Positions 1-10,600 of a stretch of DNA of 64,000 bases are shown here, piece after piece; position 1 is the first letter of the stretch, and each line of letters opens with the position of its first letter. Source of the stretch: Heliocidaris erythrogramma (taxonomy: Eukaryota; Echinodermata; Echinoidea; Camarodonta; Echinometridae); NCBI GenBank assembly GCA_025617745.1, contig CM046864.1, forward strand, positions 27,404,199-27,468,198. Direction: 5' to 3'. Made by a program: the position numbers and the translations under genes. The notes under the pieces are model-generated. The model was not told the DNA's origin, searched no databases, and worked only from the letters and a program-made list of their open reading frames with translations.

Positions 1-304
1 AAGCCTTGTAATATATAAAGACAAGTGTCCTATTATACGCATGTATTTAAATCTAAATATTAGAAACAATATTATTGTAATTTGTAAACAAATCTTTCGG
101 CATATTAGCCGTTTACTAATATTATTGTACTTGTCATAAATAAATTTGTCTCCAACGGCCCACAAGGGGGTGACACACGCTACTGCTGTGTGATAGGTTG
201 CCCGGGTGCTGTGAAAAAAAAATCACAGGCGGAACCGGGCGGGATTCGAACCCGCTTGTTAATATGTATGATCAGTGGTCTCCACTTTCTTTCATTTTCA
301 AGAG
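1..304. other. Intron 5' of the sulfotransferase exon, with a tRNA-like relic
   Basis: No coding exon is seen. Around 235-265, read on the minus strand, there is a T-arm-like block (GGGTTCGAATCCC type B box) with no convincing cloverleaf, so I take it for a tRNA-derived SINE or MITE relic. The stretch ends in a pyrimidine-rich run and an AG at 303-304 that makes a good splice acceptor. Confidence 0.45.
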
Positions 305-1004
305 TGGCTCAGGGAACTGGAAGAAGTTCTTGAAGGCGTTGGCAGCCACGCAGGGAAAGGTCGGAAACTTCCCGCCCCAGCTACAGAGAGCTGTGTACAA
401 GCCCGATAAACCGTTATCACTTCTGGCAAGAAAACCTCTGGAAGTTAAGTATCGACTCAAGCATTACCTCAAGATCGTAACCGTTCGCCATCCTCTAATC
501 CGATTCATATCAGCCTATCGCGATAAATTCCTGGAGCACACCGACAGATATCGCAAGGATATACCGAAGAAGATTATCGATTCCCGTACGGGCGATGCGC
601 GCGCGTCCGGACCGAAGAGCGTCACCTTCTCTGAATTCGCAGACTTTGTGACAAGAGAGCAACAAGCTCCGTGGTACGATGCACATTGGACTCCGCAGCA
701 CGTACGCAGCCGACCGTGCCAACACGATTACGATATCATCGCCAAGTTAGAAACATCAGACGACGATATGGATTTCATTAAGCGCGTTGTAGGTATTAAC
801 AATAAGATGTTGTTTCTGTCGGAGTATACCGATCGGCATGAAGTGAGCAATAACGAAGAATTGGTTATATCGTACTTCCAACAGCTGAGCGAGGAAACAT
901 TCCAAAGCGTGTGTGATGTTTATAGCCTGGATTTCGAACTGTTCGGATATTATCGCCCGAAAAATGTGAACGACGTTGGAAGAATTTTTGACGACTTCTT
1001 TTGA
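305..1004 (+). CDS. Carbohydrate sulfotransferase, last exon (partial gene)
   Basis: This is the 3' exon of a Golgi type II membrane sulfotransferase of the chondroitin/dermatan/HNK-1 type (Sulfotransfer_2), which moves sulfate from PAPS to a sugar chain. The frame opens with GSGNWKK, equivalent to the 5'-phosphosulfate-binding loop (usually GCTNWK or GSGNWK). About 65 residues on comes IVTVRHPLIRFISAYRDKF, the 3'-phosphate-binding block with conserved R, HP and SAYR. The C-terminal part has DFVT, W..H..P and FGY, typical of the family. The frame stays open upstream to 198, but that segment does not resemble the family, so I start the exon at 305 after the acceptor AG at 303-304, entering inside a Val codon as in KVGSGNW. 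The N-terminal anchor exon lies outside the window. The stop is at 1002-1004. Confidence 0.85.
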
Positions 1005-1050
1005 GCCTCCATATTTGTGGCAGGTTCCATGATGTTACAGAAAAATCAAG

Positions 1051-1056
1051 AATAAA
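1051..1056 (+). terminator. Candidate poly(A) signal AATAAA for the sulfotransferase
   Basis: A canonical AATAAA hexamer lies about 47 bases after the stop codon, in AT-rich sequence. This is a reasonable cleavage/polyadenylation signal for a short 3' UTR. Confidence 0.5.
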
Positions 1057-1304
1057 TCGAATCCCATGCTGGTTGCGTTTATAGATGACGGATCAATATC
1101 GACTACAAATGCTTTGATTACGTTTCTCTTAACACAAGTCATGTACGATCACAACGAATGTTAACTTCGAATTGCCAGTGGTAAATGTTATGTGTAATTT
1201 GAACCCTATTTTTACGCAAAGGGGGCAGCTAACTGTATATATTGAGCAAAGCTCGTATTGATTTGTATTGTGACATGCGTGATTGCAGTGAAAAATTAGA
1301 AAGA

Positions 1305-2015
1305 GTTGAAGATAAATGTACTTAATATGTTCAAAGGTGTAATATATTCTTAATCATTGGCCTGTATCACTTTAGAAACAAAATATCAGAAAAGCGTTTA
1401 AATCAAGACATTCTAGCACACGTGACGGTATCATCTGCTAACACTTTATTATGGGGGCTGCCATTTTCTTGATGATATGGGGTTGTATATGAACCATTGG
1501 AACCATTCCGGTCAGGAATATATTTTTGATCCTAGAGCTAAATTGCTTCTCTTCATTACGAAAAAATCCCCATATATGATGGAAAATACATAACAGGTGT
1601 ACACATAATATTCTAAAATTTGAAATTTATAGATTTCTTCTCTGGTTTGGCAAAATAGAAATTGATTTCTTGGGCTTGCCTGGCAGAGCAGAGCATAATT
1701 TATAGAACGCGCGCATTCTTACTATTGAAGTCCATTATCTCAAATCCGGTGAATGCATAGTTTGTCACTACTGACGCTCGGGAAAGTTTATCATCCATAA
1801 ATTTGAATTAATTCGCTCCGACGGTACGTCATATAGTATCAAGGAAATAGATCTATATTTAGTAAAATAGTAATTTTCAAAAGAAATATATACATATATT
1901 CTGAAATCTGTTAAATATTTTAAATCTCAAATGGGATTTTGTATCAGGAAGAAAGATAATTTTGCATTCGAATTCAAAATATCCGATGCACACATTAGAA
2001 ATTGGCAGCCCCTAA
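1305..2015. mobile_element. MITE-like element A, copy 1
   Basis: A ~700 bp non-coding AT-rich repeat. It matches 6780-7575 in inverted orientation over nearly its whole length with moderate divergence. Internal ends resemble a terminal inverted repeat: GGGGGCTGCCATTTTCTTGA at 1453 and the complement of GGCAGCCCC at about 2005-2013. No protein is encoded. Family unknown. Confidence 0.6.
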
Positions 2016-2629
2016 AGAAAGAAAAGACGATAGAATGATAAAAACAAAGAAAAACATAAGAAATCTAAAGAGAGAAAAGACGATAGGATAATGAAAACAA
2101 AGGGGAACAAGAAGAAACAAGGGCCTTGGAAAGATATCTAGAGATAAATGCATCAGGCAGGCAGTATACGGCCTGAGCTACGAGAGCAACAAGACCACTT
2201 TGACTCGTTGAGCGATTTGAGACATAAGAAAGGCGCGGAGTGTGAAAGCAAACAAAGCGTTCTTCAAGAACCATTCCCTGCTGGAATGGTCTAACTTGAT
2301 GCGGTCCAGCAGGGAGTGTGAAGGCCTCATACACACTGCACTGAAACAAGCATGTAATACACTTCATTTCACATGAATTCATCACTCTAAAAAAGCACGA
2401 GAGAAACTTCAAGGCTTGAATTTAAAATTGCCATGTTTATTATTATTTGTTTGAAACTTAGATAGTTAATGGATTTCATTTTCAGGATTCTGTAGAATTT
2501 GGTATTCATGGATGACCAGTTGGTAAGAATATAGCCCTACAGCCATTCACAAATATTCACACTCTCTTATGTCAAAGAAAGAAGGGGGCTCTGCATAACG
2601 ATACCAGTGCATTTTGCAACTTTTCACTT
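2016..2629. other. Intergenic, short direct repeat only
   Basis: Two imperfect direct copies of about 50 bases rich in AAAGA (2015-2100) are followed by unremarkable AT-rich sequence. A minus-strand frame (2412-2065) has no recognisable domain and I do not call it. Confidence 0.4.
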
Positions 2630-2960
2630 TTGTCTTAGTCGAGTGGTTTGACTTGACTGGAGATGTGAAGGTCGTGGGTTCGATCCCCGGCACAGCATTT
2701 TTGTCCTTGAGCAAGGAATTTTATCAACATTGGTAATCTCCAGCCAGGTGTTAAGTGGGTACGCGGTAGGATGCGAAAGTAGCCTAAAATGTGATTGCAT
2801 GGATTGGCATGTGTGTGCCCGTAAAAAGGCGACTGGCTGGAATGCTCCCCAGTGGAGTAGAGAACCAAGGTGCCCGAATTCGATGACCGGGACAATAATT
2901 TATCTGTAAAGCACTTATAGATACATCGTAATTAGGCGCGACATAAATCCGGATTATTAT
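2630..2960 (+). mobile_element. tRNA-derived SINE, copy 1
   Basis: The head contains A- and B-box-like motifs (TCGAGTGGTTTGACTTGA; GTGGGTTCGATCCCC), giving a tRNA-like RNA polymerase III promoter. The body has the blocks CCAGGTGTTAA.TGGGTAC and GGCGACTGGCTGGAATGCTC and ends in an ATT microsatellite. The same body is found at 58216-58590 (+). SINEs of this kind depend on a LINE for movement. Confidence 0.8.
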
Positions 2961-3019
2961 TATTAATTATTATTATTATTATTATTATTATTTAATATGG
3001 CACGAAAAAGAGACATATT

Positions 3020-3057
3020 GATAACGAAGCTTTTCGACCTGCACTTATCAGGTTATC
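3020..3057 (-). ncRNA. Hammerhead ribozyme-like motif (left Penelope arm, decayed)
   Basis: Read on the minus strand: stem I strand GATAAC, core CTGATAA (consensus CTGATGA), stem II block GTGCAGGTC, GAAA, palindromic AGCTT and the cleavage-site C, then the matching stem I strand GTTATC. The six-base stem I is perfect. The core G at position 8 is changed to A, so this copy is probably inactive. Confidence 0.6.
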
Positions 3058-3620
3058 ACGCAGGTATGTAACAAATTACTCGAAATCAACTATATTATAC
3101 TCGATGGACCCGGACGCAACCCGGACGCCGTAATTTCAGAACAATCGCAAAGCTTGGACGAACTCCTTTTGTCTGCGCAGAAGGGGTTCGTGCAATTGAA
3201 TGTAGGCGGCTTCCAGAAAGCGTAAATGCCCCGCGCTTCTGGCCCGGGACATAATTGAGAATTGATCGTCGGCATGCTTAGCTACGTGCGCAAGCTGGAT
3301 TGTTCAGCAAATGGAGACCAATCGCTGAATCGCATTTGGCTATCTTTGGTCTGTTAGCGTGCATTTCAGATTTGCAGGCACGGACGGGCTCCGTGCGCTG
3401 ATTGGTTGTACGGTTCCGAATAGTCGAAGGGACGTGTTGTTTAATGCGATCAGCCAAACCGATGAGAAGTACGGTATTAAAATAACATTACTCAAGTGGG
3501 AGGTGGGTACATCCTTGCTAGTTGACGGTAGCATCCTGTGTGTAGAAAACACAATGCGTGTCGAAACCGGGTATAATAGCAACGTGACACTGCGTGTTTG
3601 ATCTGACTGGCGTATTATTT
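3058..3620 (-). pseudogene. Penelope-like element, GIY-YIG region, left arm
   Basis: Minus-strand copy of the segment in the right arm. Peptides such as STRIVFSTHRMLPSTSKDV and TSHLSNV are recognisable, but the GIY-YIG core is damaged and no long frame spans the arm. It is a fossil copy, more worn than the right arm. Confidence 0.6.
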
Positions 3621-3639
3621 TGTCAGATACCTTACCCAG

Positions 3640-4090
3640 GCCCGTAACCATGGTTTTTAAAGGGGTGGGTCGTTTTTTGGCAAAAGTGGACCTTTTTGTC
3701 ATAATTAATACGGACCTGAAAAAGCGACCTACCCCTTTAGAAACTTTAGCTCCCCAAATCGCGAAAATCAAAACTATTTTTTACCCTGAGCATATTATAT
3801 CTCGCACCATAACACGGACGCTGGAGGCACAATCCAAATCTGACACTAGATTTGGACCTGTCAAATGCCTCGTGTATCTCAAACGACCCTGGTAACAGGC
3901 CCGTCTAGCCGGGCGGGGGGGGGGGGGGGGGGGGTAGGGGTCGGACGACCCCCCCCCCCCCCCTTCTTGGGCTGAGGTCCGCTTTTTCATGAAAAAAAAA
4001 ACACACACACACACACCTTTAATCGGACCCCCCTAGCAAAAGGGTCCACTTTTGCCAAAAACGACCCACCCCTTTAGAAACCCTGGGTAA
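3640..4090. repeat. Spacer of the inverted Penelope pair, with poly-G/poly-C
   Basis: Holds a poly-G run near 3916-3934 and a poly-C run near 3950-3963, an AC microsatellite near 4000, and inverted ACCCACCCCTTTA / TAAAGGGGTGGGT blocks. No coding potential seen. Confidence 0.55.
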
Positions 4091-4127
4091 GGTATCTAAC
4101 AAATACGCCAGGCAGATCAAACACGCA

Positions 4128-4665
4128 GTGTCACGTTGCTATTACGCGGTTTCGACACGCATTGTGTTTTCTACAAACAGGATGCTACCGTCAACTAGCA
4201 AGGATGTACTACCCACCTCCCACTTGAGTAATGTTCTTTACCAAATTCAGTGCCGGTGCGATGCAAGGTACGTGGGCCGTACTTCTCAGCGGTTGGCTAA
4301 TCGCATTAAACAACACGTCCCCTCGACTATTCGGAACCGTACAACCAATCAGCGCACGGAGCCCGTCCGTGCCTGCAAATCTGAAATGCACGCTAACAGA
4401 CCAAAGATAGCCAAATGCGATTCAGCGATTGGTCTCCATTTGCTGAACAATCCAGCTTGCGCACGTAGCTAAGCATGCCGACGATCAATTCTCAATTATG
4501 TCCCGGGCCAGAAGCGCAGGGCATTTACGCTTTCTGGAAGCCGCCTACATTCAATTGCACGAACCCCTTCTGCGCAGACAAAAGGAGTTCGTCCAAGCTT
4601 TACGATTGTTCTGAAATTGCGGCGTCCGGGTTCATCGAGTATAATATAGTTGATTTCGAGTAATT
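4128..4665 (+). pseudogene. Penelope-like element, GIY-YIG endonuclease C-terminus, right arm
   Basis: The reading frame gives SNVLYQIQCRCDARYVGRTS followed by QRLANRIKQHVPS. This is the GIY-YIG nuclease signature (YQI...YVG, then R and H) that follows the reverse transcriptase in endonuclease-bearing Penelope-like elements. Family-typical C-terminal sequence (HLRFLEAAYI, RRQKEFVQAL) follows in a neighbouring frame at 4485-4610, so the coding sequence is broken. The reverse transcriptase is absent: the copy is 5'-truncated. It ends about 60 bases before the hammerhead-like motif, the usual position in this family. Confidence 0.75.
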
Positions 4666-4681
4666 TGTGACATACCTGCGT

Positions 4682-4719
4682 GATAACCTGATGAGTGCAG
4701 GTGGAAAAGCTTCGTTATC
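4682..4719 (+). ncRNA. Hammerhead ribozyme-like motif (right Penelope arm)
   Basis: Order seen: stem I GATAAC (4682-4687), core CTGATGA (4688-4694), short stem II block GTGCAGGTG, GAAA, self-complementary AAGCTT ending in C (cleavage site), then GTTATC (4714-4719), exactly complementary to the first stem. This is the type I minimal hammerhead layout reported for Penelope-like elements. Stem II looks weak here, as its closing C is G in this copy. Confidence 0.7.
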
Positions 4720-4939
4720 ATGTCTCTTTCATATTATTATTAAAATTTTATAGTACCAAGAAATTATTTGATTATTATTAGTAGTAGTATAGTATTATTA
4801 TTATTCTAATGTACTGCGCATTCCATGACTGCAAAATCATAACAGTATGGCATCATTCAAAAAGGAATAAACACAGTTTCTATCAAACAAAGCGATGATT
4901 ATGATTACAAGAGAGATATAGCCGAGTCGATGAAACGAC
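4720..4939. other. AT-rich intergenic with ATT microsatellite
   Basis: ATT/ATA short repeats near 4727-4805, then plain AT-rich sequence. Nothing else seen. Confidence 0.5.
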
Positions 4940-5245
4940 GTTTTTCTAAGGGCTCCTTTTTCCGAAGGTGCATGATTCCGAAGGTTCGTAATTCCAAAAC
5001 ACAAATTTTCCATAGCAGGGGTTCATAATTTCAAAAAGGACATAGGGTTCATAATTCCGAACATTTTGATGCATTTCTCCGAATGTTCGCTATTCCGAAG
5101 AATCGTAATTCCGAAAATAAAATAGGGTTCGTAATTCTGAAAATGAAAAAGGGTTCATAATCCCGAAAATGAAAAAGGGTTCATAATTCCAAAAATCGAA
5201 ATGAGTTTATAATTCTGAAGGTTCGTAATACCGAAAATGCCAGAA
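4940..5245. repeat. Relic single arm of TU-like foldback repeat array
   Basis: Diverged units with CCGAAGGTTCGTAATTCCG and CCGAAAATGAAAAAGGGTTC, the same units as in the arrays at 24716-25225 and 29305-29910. Only one arm is present and units are worn, so this is an old or solo copy. Confidence 0.7.
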
Positions 5246-6779
5246 AGAATGTCAAATGTCAGATTTTAGTTGACTCTCTAGCCCTCCTTCGGAGGGCATA
5301 CTGGTATGATCCAATCTCTTTGATTTTCAAAGATAATATGAGGTGCTCAGGCATAACCATGTTCTGGCGACAATTGCATTATAATTGAAGATATATATGG
5401 AGTGTTATCACGCCGATTAAGGACAACAAAATCAACCAAACCAACCAAATACTAACCTGCCAATTAGTTTGTTCACATCAGTGGCGTAACGTGGGTCAGT
5501 CATTGCAGGTCACTGGTATCCTGGAAAGGGGCAATGGTATATTTGGATAAAAAATCAAAAGCAAGTTAACGTTTAGGGTAAAGAATGTGAGAGGGGTTCT
5601 ATGGTCTTATTTTCATGTTTCCCCCTTTCGCTTCGTGTCTTTCTCTGTTTCTCATTGTTCCCCTTTCCCCTCTTTTCGGCGATTCGCTTTCAGCACATAC
5701 ATGTAACCACTGCACCTGTTTCGCCACGGTGATTATTATCTATACTCTCGAAAGGCCGTCTACGGCGGCCTATCGCGGCTTTGATGAAAAGATCATACCA
5801 ACCACTCTGAATTTGATGGGGGCGTACTAGAGATCCTATTATTATAGGATCTCTATGGGACGTACTTGAGACAATTGTGGATTGAAAAAAAGGTGACAGA
5901 GGTGCTCTTGAACAAAACACACTAAAATGCATATAAGCATAAGAGAGTTTTATGTTGGACATACGAATTTGTTCGTAGAAAGAGGTCTGCATATACAGTT
6001 AACAGCATAATTATTCATACCCCTTGTAACTTGAAGTCTTATGTGTTTGTCTTAAAAATGAAAGGTTGACTTGTGAAATTTTGTGAATTGTTTTATGGTA
6101 TAAATTTATGTTATACATTTCCTGTGGCCCCCAGGTGCTCACCATGCATGATAAGATCTAGAAACATCAGAAGTTTTGTGATCTGCCCCATTTACTGCCC
6201 ATCCCTCCACCTCATGCATCAAAACGGCAAAACCGGACAAAAAACTGCCTCCTGTGCCCCCTACAGAAAGGTGGTGTCCCCAGTCCCCACTCCCCCCCCC
6301 CGACCCTACTGAAAATATCCTGGCTACGCGCTGCCTGAAGGTGATGTGATCAGGGGCGACAATTTTTTTTAAGGGTGTGACACCCACATTTGCCGACAAA
6401 AATGCTGCACCCTAACCCCATCCCCAACAAATAATAAAGAAAATCACAGATATAGAGATCTTGATCATACAGGCCCATTTTCGCAAAGAGGGGGCTGACA
6501 GGTTTTGCCCGAATATCAAATTTCTAATTTTTTTCGAGCGAGCGAAGCGATCGAGTAATTTTGTTTAATTTTTCGAAGTGAAAATATACAGATGTTACAT
6601 ACAGAAGTTACATAATTATCTGGTGTCACGATCAAACTTGGGTTTTCGTTTAAAGGGGAATTATCCTCAAAATGTAAATGTGCTTATATTCAAAGATGTA
6701 ATCTATTCCTTCTTTTTTTTTTATTCCTTCTTGTTGTCCTACGTAATTTATTCCTTCTTGTTGTCCTACGTACTGTTGC
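5246..6779. other. Intergenic; one short perfect hairpin
   Basis: No gene seen. At 5831-5857 there is a perfect hairpin, AGAGATCCTAT around a 4-5 base loop. Near 6530-6560 sits GAGCGAGCGAAGCG, a phrase also present at 25780, 26750 and 28100. Short direct repeats of TTATTCCTTCTTGTTGTCC occur at 6720-6775. Confidence 0.4.
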
Positions 6780-7575
6780 ATTAAAATATACGAGATGGGT
6801 ATAAATCAAGATTTTTCTCAGCAAAATTTATCGTCTGCTAGCAATACCTGGGGGCTGCCATTTTCTTGATGTGTATATAAAGATATTTTTAATCCGAATG
6901 CAAAATTGTCTTTCTTCCTGATACAAAATTCCATTTGAGATTTAAAATATTTAACAGATATATATACATATATTCTAAAAACGAAAATGTGTTTTATATT
7001 TCCTTGAAAATTACTGTTTTACTAAATATAAATCTATTTTCTTGATACTATGACGTACGTGTCGGAGCAAATTAATTCAAATTTATGGATGATAACTTTC
7101 CTGAGCGTCAATAATGACAAGCTATGCATTCACCTGCTTTGAGATAATGGACTTCAATAGTCAGAATGCGCGTTGTATAAATTATGTTCTGCTCTGCCAG
7201 GCAAGCTCAAGAAATCGATTTCTATTTAGCAAAACCAGAGAATTTAAAAAGAAATCTATAATTTTCAAATTTTAGAATATATGTATACACCTGTTATGTA
7301 TTTTCCATCATATACGGGGATTTTTGGTAATGAAGAGAATCAATTTAGCTCGAGGATTAAAAATATCTTCCTGACCGGAACGGTTTCCAGTGGTTCATGT
7401 ACAACTCCATATCACCAAGAAAATGACAGCCCCCATGTAAAATGTTAGGAGATGATACCATGTGCTAGAATGTCTTGATTTAATCACTTTTGATATTTTA
7501 TTTCTAAAATGATACAGGCCAATGATTAAGAATATATTACACCTTTTAACATCAGTACATTTATATTCTAGTGTT
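6780..7575. mobile_element. MITE-like element A, copy 2 (inverted)
   Basis: Reverse-complement match to 1305-2015. It carries TIR-like GGGGGCTGCCATTTTCTTGA at 6849 and the complement of AAAATGACAGCCCCC near 7419-7433. Homology runs outward on both sides of these ends, so the inverted repeat may be subterminal. Non-coding. Confidence 0.6.
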
Positions 7576-7961
7576 AACTAATGTTTTGGCTACCAACACC
7601 CAAAATCACACAAACGACCTCACATACCCCAAGCATCCTTTTTATAGTGAAGAGAGCTATGACATGGTCAAAGTACACAAAAGTAATTGCACTGCACAAA
7701 TGAATGGGTTTCAAGTTATTACAACTGTATAAAATTTGGTTCAAATAACATTCAATCAAATAATCAAAACTTCTCATTCAAAAGAATTTATGTTTTAAGT
7801 GGTTGCTGTAAAAATCATTGACAAATATTCACACTATTACAGAACAACATTTCTCATATACATAATTAAATATAATGAATTGTTAGAATTCATGTTTTGA
7901 TTACTAAAAGTATTATTAAAGGGTCATGAATTAAAGGACTTCCCTGTTTAAATGGATTCAG

Positions 7962-8174
7962 TCAACTGTAAGCTCTGTCGCCTGAGGACTGACGACAGGG
8001 CCCTGTCGCTGTCGACGACGTGGTGCTACCGCGAGTCCTCGAACGGTTGAAGCCAAGGTGTACCAAATAGCCGGCGTAATCTTCGATGACCATCACCATT
8101 GGTCTTCGATACGAAGTTGCGTGACATTGCGTGACATTCCAGTTGAGTCCAACTGGAAACTCAGGATACAAGTT
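7962..8174 (-). CDS. Candidate last exon of an unknown gene
   Basis: A minus-strand frame of 71 codons to a stop at 7962-7964, preceded by a reasonable acceptor (pyrimidine-rich, ending TTCAG at 8175-8178) and clearly more GC-rich than its flanks. The peptide includes NWNVTQCHATSYRRPMVMV and IEDYAGYLVHLGF. I do not recognise it. A 10 bp direct repeat (TGCGTGACAT twice, about 8109-8132) lies inside and could be a recent small duplication. It enters in phase 0, which fits the donor of the frame at 9410-9105. Could be a pseudogene or chance. Confidence 0.35.
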   Translation of the reverse strand, partial: NLYPEFPVGLNWNVTQCHATSYRRPMVMVIEDYAGYLVHLGFNRSRTRGSTTSSTATGPCRQSSGDRAYS

Positions 8175-8199
8175 CTGAAGGTAAATACTTCACCGCCAT

Positions 8200-9080
8200 A
8201 GTTCAGGAAATCATAACTGAAGCCTTCTTAGCAGTAGCTCCAAATTCGAAGTGCTGTCCCAGTGATAACAGCTCCCTGACCAAAGTACCCTTTTACAAAT
8301 TGAATAAAGTCCCATTATCCAAAATGCATATCCTTATTTTTATTAATCAACTTTCTCACAGATCATATTGATTAGAGTCTCGGAGGTCGAAGGGACCGCA
8401 TGCGTGTTCCCAAAATCTCCGGTAAAGGGGTACTTTTTGGGCGACACAATCCGGCACGTGAATTGTAAAAAAAAGGGGGTGTTTTTTATCTTTCACCCGG
8501 AGATTTCATTTAAAAAGGGGTGTTAATAATATGAAATATCTTGAAAAATTGATCAATTCCCAGGCCCAGGATCAAACTCCCGAAATTCCTGCTAGTTGTG
8601 ATAGCTCATTCAGCCAGGATTATTTCATTTTGAAAAGTAGAAACACTGGCCCCCAGTCCCACCCAGTCCTCCCTCGATTGTAATGACAGCTTACTTGGGA
8701 GGGGGGTTGGTGTCTGTCCTGAGATATGGGGTTGGAATGAGAGCTCACCTGAGATAGGGGGTACATTGAGCAGTGTTCTGAATTTAGGGGGGTCTCCAAG
8801 GCAGGAAAAGCCCGTGCAAAGCCCGCGATAGGGGGGTTCTGAAATTTTGGCAGCCCGAGATAGGGGGGGGGGGGTGCTTTCAAAGGGAGGGAACAGGCAT
8901 ATGCGTACCCTAAATAATACTGAGTGGGGGGGGGGGCGGGATAAATTCATGTTGAAAATCGACTTTTATACATTCAAGTTTCTGGATAGCACTGAAATAA
9001 AACTTGGTAGAAAATTTACTAAACTCACCACCATTGTGGGTAGGAAACTCCTCCAGAATTAACAAAAACTGAGGGTCGTT
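8200..9080. other. Intergenic or intron, G-rich tracts
   Basis: Short poly-G runs (8867-8874, 8927-8936) and no recognised element. If the two-exon candidate is real this is its intron. Confidence 0.4.
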
Positions 9081-9104
9081 GCTTGCTGGCTCTCAGAACA
9101 CAAC

Positions 9105-9410
9105 CTCGCCAGCAGGAGTTGTTATGTCATGCTCATTGTCATGGTCATTGTCATCGTCGCCGTATATTGTTGGGTGGAATTGGGCTGCCGAATCTGGTGG
9201 AATTGCCCAATCCGGAGAAGCTGCTGCAATTCCAGCGGTTTTCCGGCGAGCACCCTGGGGGATAGTTGTGGGTGCTGGTCGGGTGGATCCCTGGAAGGAA
9301 GAAAATGGCGACTTGGGCGACGAAGTATCAGAACTATTTCGTACCTTCTCTGGTGTAAGGTTGTCTTTCTTGGCCTTCCTGTTGAGGGGTTTCCTGCCCG
9401 TCTGACTCAT
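9105..9410 (-). CDS. Candidate first coding exon of an unknown gene
   Basis: ATG at 9410-9408, then 102 codons to a possible phase-0 donor (GAG|GTTGTG, 9103-9104; a weak match to consensus). The peptide is basic and Ser/Pro/Thr-rich: MSQTGRKPLNRKAKKDNL, SSDTSSPKSPFSSFQGS, then an acidic GDDDNDHDNEHD stretch. It looks like a disordered N-terminus of a nuclear or cytoskeletal protein, but I recognise no family. Without splicing, the frame stops at 9093. Joined with 8174-7962 it would give about 172 residues. Alternative frames are open here too, so this is tentative. Confidence 0.4.
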
Positions 9411-10335
9411 GATGACAGTACTCGATCTGGTTTGAGGTAAAAAAAAACGCTGGGGTACTCGTGAATATCAGATTTAATGAAGAATTCTGAGAGACTTTGC
9501 TGTACACATCCATCTTCGATGAATTTGTAAATTCTAATTGTGTTTGCACTTTCCACTTTATACTTTTATTGCTATGTTCTCTTCATTCAATATGCCTGTG
9601 ATTTGTAATGCATATTTTGCATATTTTACATAATTATCATTCTAATCATATCGATGTAATGCCAGTTGATAAGTAAGAAGAATGAACAGGCAAGCATCAA
9701 GAAATAAAGTTCAGAAAATCACCGTAAAATCTAGGAATATGCGACTAAAATGCTGAACTTTTATCTGCATGTAAATATGTACAAACTTAATGAATAGAAG
9801 CAGGAGAGTCCAGATCTGGGGAATGCGAAAGGTACACGGAATAATGTTGCTACATATGATTTAAGGAATTATTAGAATTAGAATTTGGTAGAGGTTTTCT
9901 TTATGTCAAATTGATTTTGTAAAATTATATCGTATAATAGGTAGAATAAGTTATAGAAAGTTCAAGGGGAGGTGGGAGAGGGGGGGGGGGGGGGGGGCTG
10001 ATGAGGATGAACTGACAGCACTTTTTAATCTTAAATTGACAGTGTGGAGCATGCATGCAGTTGTATCTATTCAAAGTGATTGATGAACAGGCGGAGTCCT
10101 ACAGTGATGGATTAAAGTCAGTAAAACAAATATTTAATTCGTCCAATTGATCATACTTGATAAGGAAGTTGTCTTCGGAATTGTGATTTGGTTTGTTTTA
10201 AGAGGGAACGTGTTCACTTTCTTTTCTTTTCTGCATGTCGCTGGGCAAAATTATTCATGTACATTACTTGGCACTTCAGTTAGTGTTTAGATTGATATAC
10301 CGCAATTCAATTCAATCCGCATATTTGTTCACTGC
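9411..10335. other. Intergenic, AT-rich
   Basis: A poly-G run near 9979-9997 is the only feature noted. No gene or element recognised. Confidence 0.4.
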
Positions 10336-10435
10336 AATGGTATACTAGGTCTTTTTCTAATAGACCTGTTTACTAAGTTATTCATATTTATGCCAATGTT
10401 TCTCTCCGGGGGACCTAGTAGCGAGGTATACCATT
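10336..10435. mobile_element. Short MITE-like hairpin
   Basis: Ends AATGGTATACTAGGTC and its near complement GACCTAGTAGCGAGGTATACCATT, about 100 bp long. It lies at the edge of a longer dispersed repeat (to about 10600). Confidence 0.5.
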
Positions 10436-10600
10436 AACCTGTTATTAATGAATGAACTACATGTACAATACTTGGAATCCAGTTTGCATACATTACTTGA
10501 TGCTATGTCTGACCAGCCTCTGAAATGCTTTCAGGTTGTCAGAACAGCCTTTTAAAAAAAAATATGCATAAAATTTGAATATATTTGTAAACAGGTCTGC
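10420..10600 (+). repeat. Dispersed repeat C, copy 1
   Basis: Shares CTTGGAATCCAGTTTGCATA, TTTCAGGTTGTC and other blocks with 34660-34810 in direct orientation. Non-coding, family unknown. Confidence 0.55.

Larger units (their letters stand above)
3020..4719. mobile_element. Inverted pair of Penelope-like element 3' ends
   Basis: Two ~680 bp arms are inverted copies of each other: 3020-3690 reads on the minus strand and 4040-4719 on the plus strand. Between them lies a G/C-tract spacer that repeats a shared motif (GTGGACC / GGTCCAC with CAAAAGTGGA) in opposite orientation. Each arm holds the GIY-YIG end of a Penelope-like retroelement and closes in a hammerhead-like motif. No reverse transcriptase is present, so both are 5'-truncated. 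Whether they arose by twin-priming, a tail-to-tail pair or a later inversion cannot be told here. Confidence 0.75.

Noticed and set aside
198-304. 5' extension of the sulfotransferase frame to an ATG at 198
   Set aside because: The segment has no family similarity, contains a tRNA-like relic and precedes a good splice acceptor, so it is intron.
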